DNA from: JACMLD01 sp044223995
Lineage (GTDB): Bacteria > Bacteroidota > Bacteroidia > Chitinophagales > Chitinophagaceae
DNA length: 64,000 bases
NCBI GenBank assembly: GCA_044223995.1
Contig: JBGALE010000003.1
Span: 496,001 to 560,000 of the forward strand
Reading direction: 5' to 3'
Below are positions 14,885 through 23,155 of this stretch, piece after piece; the stretch's first letter is position 1; each line of letters starts with the position of its first letter. The translations under genes and the position numbers were made by a program. The notes under the pieces are model-generated. The model was not told where the DNA came from, made no database searches, and was given only the letters and a program-made list of their open reading frames with translations.

Positions 14885-17755
14885 TTAGAATACATTATAG
14901 CCAAAGCTGATATAGTACAGCGCTCCAATGGATGGGTTGCCAAAGGCAGTAATGTAATACTTATTGGCAATATTGGTACCACCGATTTTAATAATGGAGC
15001 GGTATTCAGGAAGTTTATAACTAACCTGTGCATCCAGTGTACTGAATGCAGGTACATTACCCTGTTTGAAATCTGCTTCGGTAAAGAATTTATCCTGCCA
15101 CCTGTACTGGATATTAAATCCAAAACGCTTTTCATAACCGAAACCACTGTTGCTTAAACCAATATTAGTCCTGTATTTAGGTGTATTGAAGTAAGTGGCA
15201 AAATTGGGATCCGGGTTATCGATATTATCTGAAGACAGGTTAAAGGTAATGGCGAAATTTTTGCGCATCAGGTAATCCAGGCCGATACCAAAACCATTTG
15301 TCTTCACAGTATTGGCACTGTTGACAGAGACAGAGAAGCCTTTGTAACCCAATGCAGGATTGGCCGGGTTGTTGAATTGTACCACAGAAACCCTTCCAAT
15401 GAAATCCTGGTATTTGGCATAGTAACCATACAAATCAATCAGGAACCTTTTTCCGAATAATCCTTTGTAACCAAGTTCGTAAGAGTTTACAGACTCCGGT
15501 TTGTATTCGCCAAACTGTTGCTGAACGGGTGTACCGCCAGACAATACACTGGCTGCAGTAAATACAGGGTTGGTATCGAAATGATAGTATGTACGCAGTG
15601 TCGGCAAACCACCAATCAATATACCAGCACCGGTATTCAGGTTGATCCATTGGTTTTGGTTAGACGGGAAACGGTAAGCGTTCTGGTAAGACAGGCGGAT
15701 ATTGTGATCCTTGGCCACTGTCCATACGGCAGATAAACGCGGTGTGAATTTACCTTTGAAATTATCGTTCTTGTCATAACGGGCAGAAGCCGTCAGTTTT
15801 AATTTATCGTTGAATATCTTTTTGGCTACCTGCACGTAAGCGCCCAGTTCATTGGTATGGATCGGGCCTGTGCTGTCTGCAAATAATGTTCCCTGAGAAT
15901 TCAGTACATATTGCCTCCAGCTTCCACCGACAATCAATTCAAATACTTTGATGGCGCTGGTCAGGTTGTATTGACCTTCTATTTGATAGAGGTCGGTTCT
16001 GTCAAGGAATTTACCGCCCACCGGGATGGGTTTGGAACGCACCTGGTCGTACAAGGTAGTAAACTGTGAAGTACCGGCAGCAGGACGGCCGACATCAGCA
16101 AATGCCCTGGCATTCTGGTGCGCGGTATAAGGATCAGCGCCCAGTGATATGGCCTGGAAATAAGCACCCACATACTGAGGATACCAGGTATTGCTGTTCT
16201 TCCATGCTTCGTTGAACAACCTGGTGGTGATGGTAGCATTATAAGCCTCTCCTGAATTTTCCTGTGTAGTATAGGCACGAACAAACCAGTTATTGCTTTT
16301 AAATTCAAGTTTATACTGTCCAACCTTTAAGTTCTTTAAAGAATAACGGTCACTGCCGGTATATACAGTATTACCGGTACCCCAGTTACCAGTTAGTGAT
16401 GCTTCCACAGTAGAACTGAGTTTGTAATACAGTCCGCCGGAGAATTTATAACTAACGGTATTGTTATTGATCACTTCGTTTTCCTTATAGCCGGTACGGG
16501 ATACGTTTTGTTTGGGAATGACATTATTTCTCAAACCAAAATAAAATGGAACGAGCGTTGTTACGGATGGTTGCAATGCAGCGGGAAGGCTTCCGATAAA
16601 TGCACCGATTTGTGCCTGTGTGGCGTTGGCCGGCAATGAAGCATTCATCAGTGCCACGATGTCTACGGTATTGCCGGTCGCTGCAAGGATACCAGCTCTT
16701 GTCTGCGTTTGAACAGAAGTTGCTACGTCAAACATATTGGCAGTAGTTTCATCGCCATACACGTTCACACCGTCGTAGTTGGGATCAGTGAGGCGGTTTC
16801 CGGGAAGCGTATGATTGCCAGCGCCGGTTCCGGCACCTGTATAGTTGGTTTGATCATTGGCAATCCAGTCTTTGGCCTGGATAAACTGCATACCCAGCTT
16901 AAAGGCAAATTTTTCCCCCAGTGTTTTTCCCCAGCGGAAACTCCAGTCGTAATAAGGAGATGGTTTAATGGGATCATTATTACCGGCGCCTGTGTGCATG
17001 ATACCCTGTTTGATCTGTGCACTGAAACCCTGGTATTTGAAAGGGTTCTTACTGTTGATCAGCAATGTTCCGTTCATACCGCCAGAGCCATACAGGGCAG
17101 AAGATGCACCGGGCAGCAGCTCCATATTGTCCACATCCAGTTCGGTCAATCCTATCACTGAACCTACAGAGAAGTTCAGACCAGGCGCCTGGTTGTCCAT
17201 ACCATCTACAAACTGGTTGAAACGGGTGTTACCACTTCCGTTGAAACCACGGGTGGTAACAGAATTAAAAGTGAGGCTCGCGGTAGTAACATCCACACCT
17301 TTTAACGTACGGATGATATCATAATAATTGGTGGCAGGTGTATTGCGGATACTCACTGTACCAACTCTTTCAATAGATACCGGCGACTCTAATATTCTTT
17401 CAGGGACACGGCTGGCAGAAACAACTACCTCCGTACCCAGTGATGATGCAGGCGTAAAATCGACCTGGATAAAATCGCTGGCCGAGCTGACATTGATTTC
17501 CTTCGACTCATATCCAACCGAACTTACAATGATAGTGAAGGGAGGTTTTTGGGAAGTAACCAGTTTGAAATTTCCTTTTTCGTCTGTGAATGTACCGGTG
17601 TTGGTTCCTTTAATAGTGATGGAAACTGCGGGTACAACATCTTTATTGCTGCTGTTTCGTACGTTACCAGTGATGGTGGTGTTTTGGGCTAGGGCAGAAA
17701 TTGAAAACATGACGGCCATAAGCAATAAAGGCAAATAGCGGTAGTTTTTTCTCAT
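14885..17755 (-). CDS. TonB-dependent receptor with CarboxypepD_reg-like N-terminal domain
   Basis: The 956-residue protein has a signal peptide (MRKNYRYLPLLLMAVMFSIS, cleavage near ALAQ), a CarboxypepD_reg-like domain (TTITGNVRNSSNKDVVPAVS), and a plug domain with TEVVVSASRVPERILESPV, NYYDIIRTLKGVDV and ELLPGASSALYGSGGMNGTL. The long barrel ends in ALYYISFGYNVF with the usual terminal Phe. TonB-dependent receptors import siderophores, vitamins or oligomers. Because it is not paired with a susD gene, it is probably not a glycan SusC; the substrate is unknown. The ATG at 17755 is preferred because the upstream 13 codons (from 17794) precede the signal peptide. Confidence 0.93.
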   Translation of the reverse strand: MRKNYRYLPLLLMAVMFSISALAQNTTITGNVRNSSNKDVVPAVSITIKGTNTGTFTDEKGNFKLVTSQKPPFTIIVSSVGYESKEINVSSASDFIQVDFTPASSLGTEVVVSASRVPERILESPVSIERVGTVSIRNTPATNYYDIIRTLKGVDVTTASLTFNSVTTRGFNGSGNTRFNQFVDGMDNQAPGLNFSVGSVIGLTELDVDNMELLPGASSALYGSGGMNGTLLINSKNPFKYQGFSAQIKQGIMHTGAGNNDPIKPSPYYDWSFRWGKTLGEKFAFKLGMQFIQAKDWIANDQTNYTGAGTGAGNHTLPGNRLTDPNYDGVNVYGDETTANMFDVATSVQTQTRAGILAATGNTVDIVALMNASLPANATQAQIGAFIGSLPAALQPSVTTLVPFYFGLRNNVIPKQNVSRTGYKENEVINNNTVSYKFSGGLYYKLSSTVEASLTGNWGTGNTVYTGSDRYSLKNLKVGQYKLEFKSNNWFVRAYTTQENSGEAYNATITTRLFNEAWKNSNTWYPQYVGAYFQAISLGADPYTAHQNARAFADVGRPAAGTSQFTTLYDQVRSKPIPVGGKFLDRTDLYQIEGQYNLTSAIKVFELIVGGSWRQYVLNSQGTLFADSTGPIHTNELGAYVQVAKKIFNDKLKLTASARYDKNDNFKGKFTPRLSAVWTVAKDHNIRLSYQNAYRFPSNQNQWINLNTGAGILIGGLPTLRTYYHFDTNPVFTAASVLSGGTPVQQQFGEYKPESVNSYELGYKGLFGKRFLIDLYGYYAKYQDFIGRVSVVQFNNPANPALGYKGFSVSVNSANTVKTNGFGIGLDYLMRKNFAITFNLSSDNIDNPDPNFATYFNTPKYRTNIGLSNSGFGYEKRFGFNIQYRWQDKFFTEADFKQGNVPAFSTLDAQVSYKLPEYRSIIKIGGTNIANKYYITAFGNPSIGALYYISFGYNVF

Positions 17756-17895
17756 ATCGGTAGTTTTAGTAATCGTTTGGGGGGCAAAATACAATATGTA
17801 CCGTTTTTAGGGAAATTTAATTTTTCAATAACTTATTCAGCATCAAGCAGAATATTTTACCCGGCAAATAATTGTCCTGCCTTAATTTCGGGGCT

Positions 17896-18825
17896 ATGAA
17901 ACAATTCAATTTTCCCGGGCAAACCCGTTTTTACAGTGGTAAGGTGAGAGATGTATATACCATCGCAGATAAATGGCTGGTGATGGTGGCTTCCGACCGC
18001 ATCTCTGCATTTGATGTGATACTTCCCCGCCCCATTCCATTTAAAGGACAAGTACTGAATCAAATCGCTGCCTACATGCTGGATGCGACAAAAGATATTT
18101 GTCCCAACTGGCTGGTATCATCACCCGCGCCCAATGTATCCATTGGAAAAAAATGTGAGCCATTTAAAATTGAAATGGTGGTAAGGGGAAATGTAACAGG
18201 TCATGCCTGGAGAACCTATTCATCCGGTAAACGTGAACTCTGCGGTGTAACCATGCCGGAGGGTATGAAGGAAAATGATTTCTTCCCCGCTCCCATCATC
18301 ACCCCATCCACCAAGGCTTCTGAAGGACACGATGAAGATATTTCCGCGGAAGCAATTATAGCCACCGGCTTGGCCACCAAAGCTGAATGGGATACACTTT
18401 GCAGGTATACCTTACAGTTATTTCAGCGCGGAAAAGAGATTGCTGCCAAACAGGGGCTTATCCTGGTAGATACCAAATATGAATTTGGAAAAATAGGCGA
18501 TACCATTTACCTGATGGATGAAATACATACGCCCGACAGTTCCCGTTATTTTTATGCCGATGGTTTTGATGAAAGACAGCAAAAAGGTGAACGCCAGAAA
18601 CAACTGAGCAAAGAATTTGTGCGGGAATGGCTGATTGCGAATAACTTTATGGGCAAGGAAGGACAACAGGTACCCACCATGACAGACGAATGGGTAAATA
18701 CCATTTCGCAGCGTTATATTGAATTGTACGAAAAAGTAATTGGCAAAAAATTTATCCCGGAACCGTTGAGTGATGACGCAACATTCAGTAAAATAACCAC
18801 AGCCCTGGAACAACTGGATGCATAA
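17896..18825 (+). CDS. purC: Phosphoribosylaminoimidazole-succinocarboxamide synthase
   Basis: The 309-residue enzyme makes SAICAR from CAIR and aspartate with ATP (EC 6.3.2.6), a step of purine synthesis. Recognisable motifs are YSGKVRDVYTI at the N-terminus, VASDRISAFDV, the RGNVTGHAWRTY segment and LVDTKYEFGKIGDTIYLMDE. This is the longer single-domain PurC form. The frame extends eight codons upstream, but the ATG at 17896 begins the conserved KQFNFPGQTRFYSGK region. No other pur gene is adjacent. Confidence 0.96.
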   Translation: MKQFNFPGQTRFYSGKVRDVYTIADKWLVMVASDRISAFDVILPRPIPFKGQVLNQIAAYMLDATKDICPNWLVSSPAPNVSIGKKCEPFKIEMVVRGNVTGHAWRTYSSGKRELCGVTMPEGMKENDFFPAPIITPSTKASEGHDEDISAEAIIATGLATKAEWDTLCRYTLQLFQRGKEIAAKQGLILVDTKYEFGKIGDTIYLMDEIHTPDSSRYFYADGFDERQQKGERQKQLSKEFVREWLIANNFMGKEGQQVPTMTDEWVNTISQRYIELYEKVIGKKFIPEPLSDDATFSKITTALEQLDA

Positions 18826-18878
18826 CCGGCCCATGAAAGAATGGATACCAAAATATTTCTTTCATATAAATTACTGCT

Positions 18879-19313
18879 ATGAGCCCCGACAGCGTCTTTT
18901 CCATTTGCAATACCATTGCCATGGTGGGATGGATCATTCTTGTATTCATACCCATGTGGCGATCATCTGACAAATTTATCATTGGCATCATCGTCACGCT
19001 ATTTGCTATTATCTACACATATTACATTGTCACCAACCTAAGCGCCATTGACATGAAAAGTTTCAGCACCCTGAAAGGTGTCACGAATCTTTTTACCAAC
19101 CCACTGGCTGTACTGATTGGCTGGGTACATTACCTGGCTTTTGATTTAATGGTGGGACTGTTTATTAAAAAGAATGCAGACAAATACGGCATCAGTCATT
19201 GGTGGCTCATCCCCTGCTACCTGCTCACCTTTATGTTTGGGCCAATAGGTTTGCTGCTGTATTTACTCATCCGTTTCATAGCATCAAAACAATATTTCGC
19301 CGGTAATTATTAA
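18879..19313 (+). CDS. ABA4-like family membrane protein
   Basis: The 144-residue integral membrane protein has four predicted helices and the signature of the ABA4-like family (DUF4281): GWVHYLAFDLMVGLFI followed by WWLIPCYLLTFMFGPIGLLLYLLIR. In plants ABA4 is needed for neoxanthin formation; the bacterial role is unknown, though a link with carotenoids or light has been suggested for some homologues. The next gene starts 4 nt downstream, so the two are almost certainly cotranscribed. Confidence 0.88.
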   Translation: MSPDSVFSICNTIAMVGWIILVFIPMWRSSDKFIIGIIVTLFAIIYTYYIVTNLSAIDMKSFSTLKGVTNLFTNPLAVLIGWVHYLAFDLMVGLFIKKNADKYGISHWWLIPCYLLTFMFGPIGLLLYLLIRFIASKQYFAGNY

Positions 19314-19316
19314 TCT

Positions 19317-20117
19317 ATGCAGGAGCATACCAACTTTATAGAGGCATTTTTTATCCGGTTAAAAAGCAGGAACCGGTTACTCTTTTACAGTGGCTGGTTC
19401 TTCTTTGCAGCGGCATTGACATGTGTTGTATTAATTAATACTACAACCGTTGAAGTATTGGGCATTAATGCATGGATAAAGCCGTTGAAATTTTTTATCT
19501 CTATTGGTATCCTTTGCTGGACCATGGCCTGGTACCTGGTGTACCTGCGCAGCCAAAAGGTAGTGAAGCGATACAGTTGGGTGCTTGTATTGGCCATGCT
19601 GTTTGAAATGGCCATTATATGCTGGCAGGCCGCCAATGGCCGGATGTCGCATTTCAATATCAGCACACCATTGTATGCTGCATTGTTCAACGCGATGGGT
19701 GTAGTCATTGCCACTTTTACTTTCTGGACAGCCTATATCTGCTACTTATTTTATAAACAAAAAGAGTTTCCCCTTCAGTTGCCACCGGGATATATCACCG
19801 GTATCCGCCTCGGGATATTGTTTTTTGTTGTATTTGCTTTTGAAGGCGGATGGATGGCAGCAAGGTTATCACATACTGTTGGTGCGCCCGATGGAGGCCC
19901 CGGTTATCCGCTGATCAACTGGAGCAATCAATACGGCGATTTACGTGTGGCGCATTTTTTTGGCATGCATGCACTGCAATTGCTGCCGCTTTTGGGATAT
20001 TATTTCTTTCGCAGCAAAGGACAGATCATCTGGTTATCAGCGGCCTACTTTTTATTTGTTGTATTGCTGCTCTGGCAGGCCGTCAGCGGGCATCCCTTGA
20101 TACCATTTAATGATTAA
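19317..20117 (+). CDS. Conserved multi-pass membrane protein next to the Aba4-like gene
   Basis: The 266-residue protein has about seven transmembrane helices. Notable conserved-looking segments are LGINAWIKPLKFFISIGILC, FAFEGGWMAARLSHTVGAPD and LRVAHFFGMHALQLLPLLGY, the last carrying His residues inside membrane helices. Similar proteins occur in many Bacteroidota and Proteobacteria, but I know of no assigned function. The 3-nt gap to the Aba4-like gene suggests the two products work together. No signal peptide or soluble domain is seen. Confidence 0.75.
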   Translation: MQEHTNFIEAFFIRLKSRNRLLFYSGWFFFAAALTCVVLINTTTVEVLGINAWIKPLKFFISIGILCWTMAWYLVYLRSQKVVKRYSWVLVLAMLFEMAIICWQAANGRMSHFNISTPLYAALFNAMGVVIATFTFWTAYICYLFYKQKEFPLQLPPGYITGIRLGILFFVVFAFEGGWMAARLSHTVGAPDGGPGYPLINWSNQYGDLRVAHFFGMHALQLLPLLGYYFFRSKGQIIWLSAAYFLFVVLLLWQAVSGHPLIPFND

Positions 20118-20212
20118 CAATGGCTAATCAGTAGTAATGCCTGGCTGCATTTCAAAAAAAGATTTATTCATTGTTGCGATGTTGTCGTAATTTAATTGCC
20201 AATTTTACCAAT

Positions 20213-21331
20213 ATGAAATTCATCACCCGCTTATTCTTCCTGTTACTTGTTTATTCAGCAAATGCTCAGTCGCACCAATACCTGCTTGTCGGCACTTATA
20301 CTTCCGGCAAAAGTGAAGGCATATATGTATATGATTTCAATTCAGCCACCGGCGATGTTTCACCAGTCAGTAAAATAAAATCATCCAACCCCTCCTATCT
20401 CGCCATTGCACCCGGCGGCAAAAATGTGTATGCAGTCTATGAAGACGGCAATAACCAGGTAGGCGGCAGTGTCGCAGCTTTTTCATTTAACCATCAAACA
20501 GGGCAATTAACTTACCTGAACCAGCAATTATCCGGAGGTGATCATCCGTGTTACGTAGCAGTGGATAAAACCGGCAAGTGGGTGGTGGCAGGAAATTATA
20601 CCGGCGGTAGTGTCGCCGTTTTCCCTATAGAAAAAGATGGAAGCGTTGGAAAAGAAGTATCAAAGATTCAGCACAAAGGCTCCAGCGTTAATAAGGAACG
20701 TCAGGAGAAAGCGCACGTGCATTGCACCTATTTTTCACCCGATAATCATTTCTTGTTTGTGCCCGACCTCGGAATGGATAAGGTAATGATTTATGCATTC
20801 AACGATAAAACAGGAAAACTGACACCTGCTGCGCAACCATTTTATAAAGCAACCGATGGTGCGGGTCCAAGACATTTTGATATCGCACCAAACCATCAGT
20901 ATGCCTATTTAATGGAAGAAATGGGCAGCTCTGTTGTTGCATTCAAATATGCCAGTGGGAAATTGTCACCAATACAAACCATTAGTTCCGCACCAAAAGG
21001 TGTTACAGGCGACTTGGGCAGTGCAGATATTCATGTTTCACCCGATGGAAAGTTTTTATACTGCAGCAACCGCGGCGAGTCCAATACCATCGCCATTTTT
21101 AAAATCAACGCAGCTACCGGTAAACTAAAGATGGTCGGTACTGAATCAACACAGGGTAAAACACCCCGTAATTTTAATTTCGATCCTTCCGGCAACTACC
21201 TGCTGGTGGCCAATCAAAACAGTGATAATATCGTCATCTTCAAAAGGAACAAACAAACCGGTCTCCTTACGCCCACCGGCAAACAAATTGAAGTTGGTAA
21301 GCCCGTTTGCTTAAAATGGATCTTGAATTAG
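20213..21331 (+). CDS. Secreted lactonase-family beta-propeller protein
   Basis: A signal peptide (MKFITRLFFLLLVYSANAQ) precedes a seven-bladed propeller of about 350 residues typical of the lactonase/6-phosphogluconolactonase (Pgl-type) family. Motifs include LVGTYTSGKSEGIYVYDFN at the start, HVHCTYFSPDNHFLFVPDLG in the middle, GPRHFDIAPN, and GKTPRNFNFDPSGNYLLVAN near the end. Cytoplasmic Pgl proteins hydrolyse 6-phosphogluconolactone, but an exported form more likely acts on other lactones or is non-catalytic. The ATG at 20213 starts the signal peptide. The stop codon overlaps the first copy of a 26-bp tandem repeat. Confidence 0.88.
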   Translation: MKFITRLFFLLLVYSANAQSHQYLLVGTYTSGKSEGIYVYDFNSATGDVSPVSKIKSSNPSYLAIAPGGKNVYAVYEDGNNQVGGSVAAFSFNHQTGQLTYLNQQLSGGDHPCYVAVDKTGKWVVAGNYTGGSVAVFPIEKDGSVGKEVSKIQHKGSSVNKERQEKAHVHCTYFSPDNHFLFVPDLGMDKVMIYAFNDKTGKLTPAAQPFYKATDGAGPRHFDIAPNHQYAYLMEEMGSSVVAFKYASGKLSPIQTISSAPKGVTGDLGSADIHVSPDGKFLYCSNRGESNTIAIFKINAATGKLKMVGTESTQGKTPRNFNFDPSGNYLLVANQNSDNIVIFKRNKQTGLLTPTGKQIEVGKPVCLKWILN

Positions 21332-21376
21332 TCAGCACGCGCAGCGTCAGGAATTAGTCACCACGCGCAGCGTCAG
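21325..21376. repeat. Two tandem 26-bp repeats with REP-like hairpin
   Basis: Two head-to-tail 26-bp copies (21325-21350 and 21351-21376) begin GAATTAGTCA and end GCAGCGTCAG, and differ at one base. The first begins inside the last codons of the lactonase gene. From 21355, TTAGTC pairs with GACTAA (21376-21381 side) around an inner ACGC-gca-GCGT stem, forming a REP-like hairpin. A partial inverted version (GGTCTGGCGTAGACTAAC) follows at 21397-21414. The cluster sits about 110 bp upstream of a RAYT transposase gene. Confidence 0.8.
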
Positions 21377-21490
21377 ACTAATTCTTCTAATTCTTAGGTC
21401 TGGCGTAGACTAACTCCTTCGCAGGATATAGAATTCTTTCTATCTTTTAGAGAATAAAAGTTTGCGTAAATTGGTTTGCAACGCATCCCT

Positions 21491-22006
21491 GTGAAAATAA
21501 TTGCAAACCATACATACCATATCTATAACCAGGGGAATAACCGCGAGCGCATTTTTTACAGCAATACCCATTATCTTGTATTCCTCTCCCTGGCAAAAAA
21601 ATTTATTTCACCACATTGCAAGTTATTGGCATATTGTTTAATGCCCAATCACTTTCATTTTTTAGTGTACGCGACAGAGCAGTCAGCCATGATCAAAAAA
21701 GTTGGTACACTGGATTCATGTTACCTGTCTAATGGATTTCGCATTGTACAAAGTAACTATGCCCTGTACATCAATAAAGAAAGAGGTCGAACTGGTTCGT
21801 TGTTCCGTCAAAAAGCAAAAGCCAAATGCGTGAATAATGACAACGAAGATAATTCCCTGGCTGTATTGGCATACATACATGAAAATCCCGTGAAAGCCGG
21901 GCTGGTATTGCGAATGGAAGACTGGCCATATTCCTCCTATGCCGAATATACAGGCTTGCGCACAAATGGCATCTGTGACACCCTTTTTTTAACGGGCTGG
22001 CAGTAA
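21491..22006 (+). CDS. REP-associated tyrosine transposase (RAYT, Y1_Tnp)
   Basis: The protein carries the IS200-like HUH motif within LLAYCLMPNHFHFLVY (metal-binding His-x-His) and the downstream catalytic-Tyr segment YIHENPVKAGLV, plus RTGSLFRQKAKAK, all typical of RAYTs. These single-copy enzymes cut and rejoin single-stranded REP hairpins rather than moving a full IS. There is no in-frame ATG start: after the upstream stop at 21467 only TTG (21476) and GTG (21491) are available; I choose GTG, giving 171 residues. No IS-type ends or second ORF were seen. It is convergent with trhO, 14 nt away. Confidence 0.9.
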   Translation: MKIIANHTYHIYNQGNNRERIFYSNTHYLVFLSLAKKFISPHCKLLAYCLMPNHFHFLVYATEQSAMIKKVGTLDSCYLSNGFRIVQSNYALYINKERGRTGSLFRQKAKAKCVNNDNEDNSLAVLAYIHENPVKAGLVLRMEDWPYSSYAEYTGLRTNGICDTLFLTGWQ

Positions 22007-22020
22007 TAGAATGTTTCGTA

Positions 22021-23058
22021 CTAAGATTGCGGACGGTATGGCCGGAGACGGTGACGCGATTTATTGAATACCATCATTCCCTTATCAAGTCCTTTCCTGA
22101 TTTCCTTCTGTTGCTCCTCCGGAAGTTTGTAGACTGTTTGGCATTCAGTGGAACAACAACCATCATATTTTTGGGCGCATTCCCCGCACTGGATGAATAA
22201 CAGGTGACAGCCATCATTCTTACAATTGGTATGGGTATCTGCAGGTTTGCCACACTGGTGACATTTGGCAATGACGTGTTCCGTAATCCGCTCTCCCAGC
22301 CTGTCATCAAATACAAAGTTTTTACCAATAAATTTACTGTCCAGTTCATGGTCCTTCACCTGTCTTGCATAGTTGATAATACCGCCTTCGAGGTGAAATA
22401 CATTTTTAAATCCATTGTGAAGCATGTAAGCGCTCGCTTTTTCACAGCGGATACCGCCCGTGCAATACATAATGATATTTTTATCCTTATCATCCTTCAG
22501 CATATCCACCGCCATGGGCAATTGCTCGCGGAAAGTATCACTTGGCACTTCAATCGCATTCTCAAAATGCCCAACTTCATACTCGTAATGGTTGCGCATA
22601 TCCACCACGATGGTACCGGGCTTGTCCAGCAGGGCATTCATCTGTTCGGCATTCACATATCTTCCTTTGTTTTCCATGCTGAAAGCCGAATCACTGATAC
22701 CATCGGCTACAATTTTTTCACGCACTTTTATTTTCAGCACCCAAAACGATTTGCCATCATCATCCACTGCAATATTCAGCCGCAAACCATTTAGTGGCTC
22801 AAAGGAATACAGGTAGTTTTTTAAATTGTCAAACTGATCCACGGGCACACTGATTTGTGCATTGATTCCTTCCTGCGCCACATATATGCGGCCAAATACA
22901 TTCAGCGCATTCAATGCGCGGTATAAATCATCCCGGAAATGAGCGGGTTCAGGAATGGGGAAATACTGGTAAAATGAAATGGTGGTGCGCGGAGTGGTTT
23001 CCTGGTATAAACGTTCTTTCAGCTCCCTGTTGGAGACGCGGTTGTGTAATACTGCCAT
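22021..23058 (-). CDS. trhO: tRNA uridine(34) hydroxylase TrhO (rhodanese-related)
   Basis: The 345-residue protein has the TrhO/YceA layout: an N-terminal ferredoxin-like domain (YVAQEGINAQISVP), a central rhodanese domain with VVDMRNHYEYEVGHF and the active-site loop MYCTGGIRCEKASA (Cys199 and Cys205), and a C-terminal cysteine-rich zinc-like region (CHQCGKPADTHTNC, CGECAQKYDGCCSTEC). TrhO installs 5-hydroxyuridine at the tRNA wobble position using oxygen. A good promoter lies upstream at 23111-23141. Confidence 0.95.
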   Translation of the reverse strand: MAVLHNRVSNRELKERLYQETTPRTTISFYQYFPIPEPAHFRDDLYRALNALNVFGRIYVAQEGINAQISVPVDQFDNLKNYLYSFEPLNGLRLNIAVDDDGKSFWVLKIKVREKIVADGISDSAFSMENKGRYVNAEQMNALLDKPGTIVVDMRNHYEYEVGHFENAIEVPSDTFREQLPMAVDMLKDDKDKNIIMYCTGGIRCEKASAYMLHNGFKNVFHLEGGIINYARQVKDHELDSKFIGKNFVFDDRLGERITEHVIAKCHQCGKPADTHTNCKNDGCHLLFIQCGECAQKYDGCCSTECQTVYKLPEEQQKEIRKGLDKGMMVFNKSRHRLRPYRPQS

Positions 23059-23110
23059 TTTTTTGAAATTTTAAGGACGTATGCCTGACGAACAAAATTT
23101 CTGAACGGCG

Positions 23111-23141
23111 CAAAGATAATTTTTTATACGGAGCCTGTCAA
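23111..23141 (-). promoter_or_regulatory. Promoter of trhO
   Basis: On the minus strand, TTG (complement of 23139-23141) and TATCTTTG (complement of 23111-23118) are separated by 20 nt. This fits the Bacteroidota sigma consensus of a -33 TTG and -7 TAnnTTTG, and is followed by CGCCG, a typical start region. Confidence 0.65.
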
Positions 23142-23155
23142 ATGATTATCGTCAA

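Noticed and set aside
21476..22006. Complete insertion sequence around the transposase
   Set aside because: No terminal ends, target duplication or second ORF were seen, and the protein type is RAYT, which normally does not carry a full IS.
22204..22794. Long plus-strand frame opposite trhO
   Set aside because: It is antisense to a gene with clear rhodanese and zinc motifs and has no features of its own.
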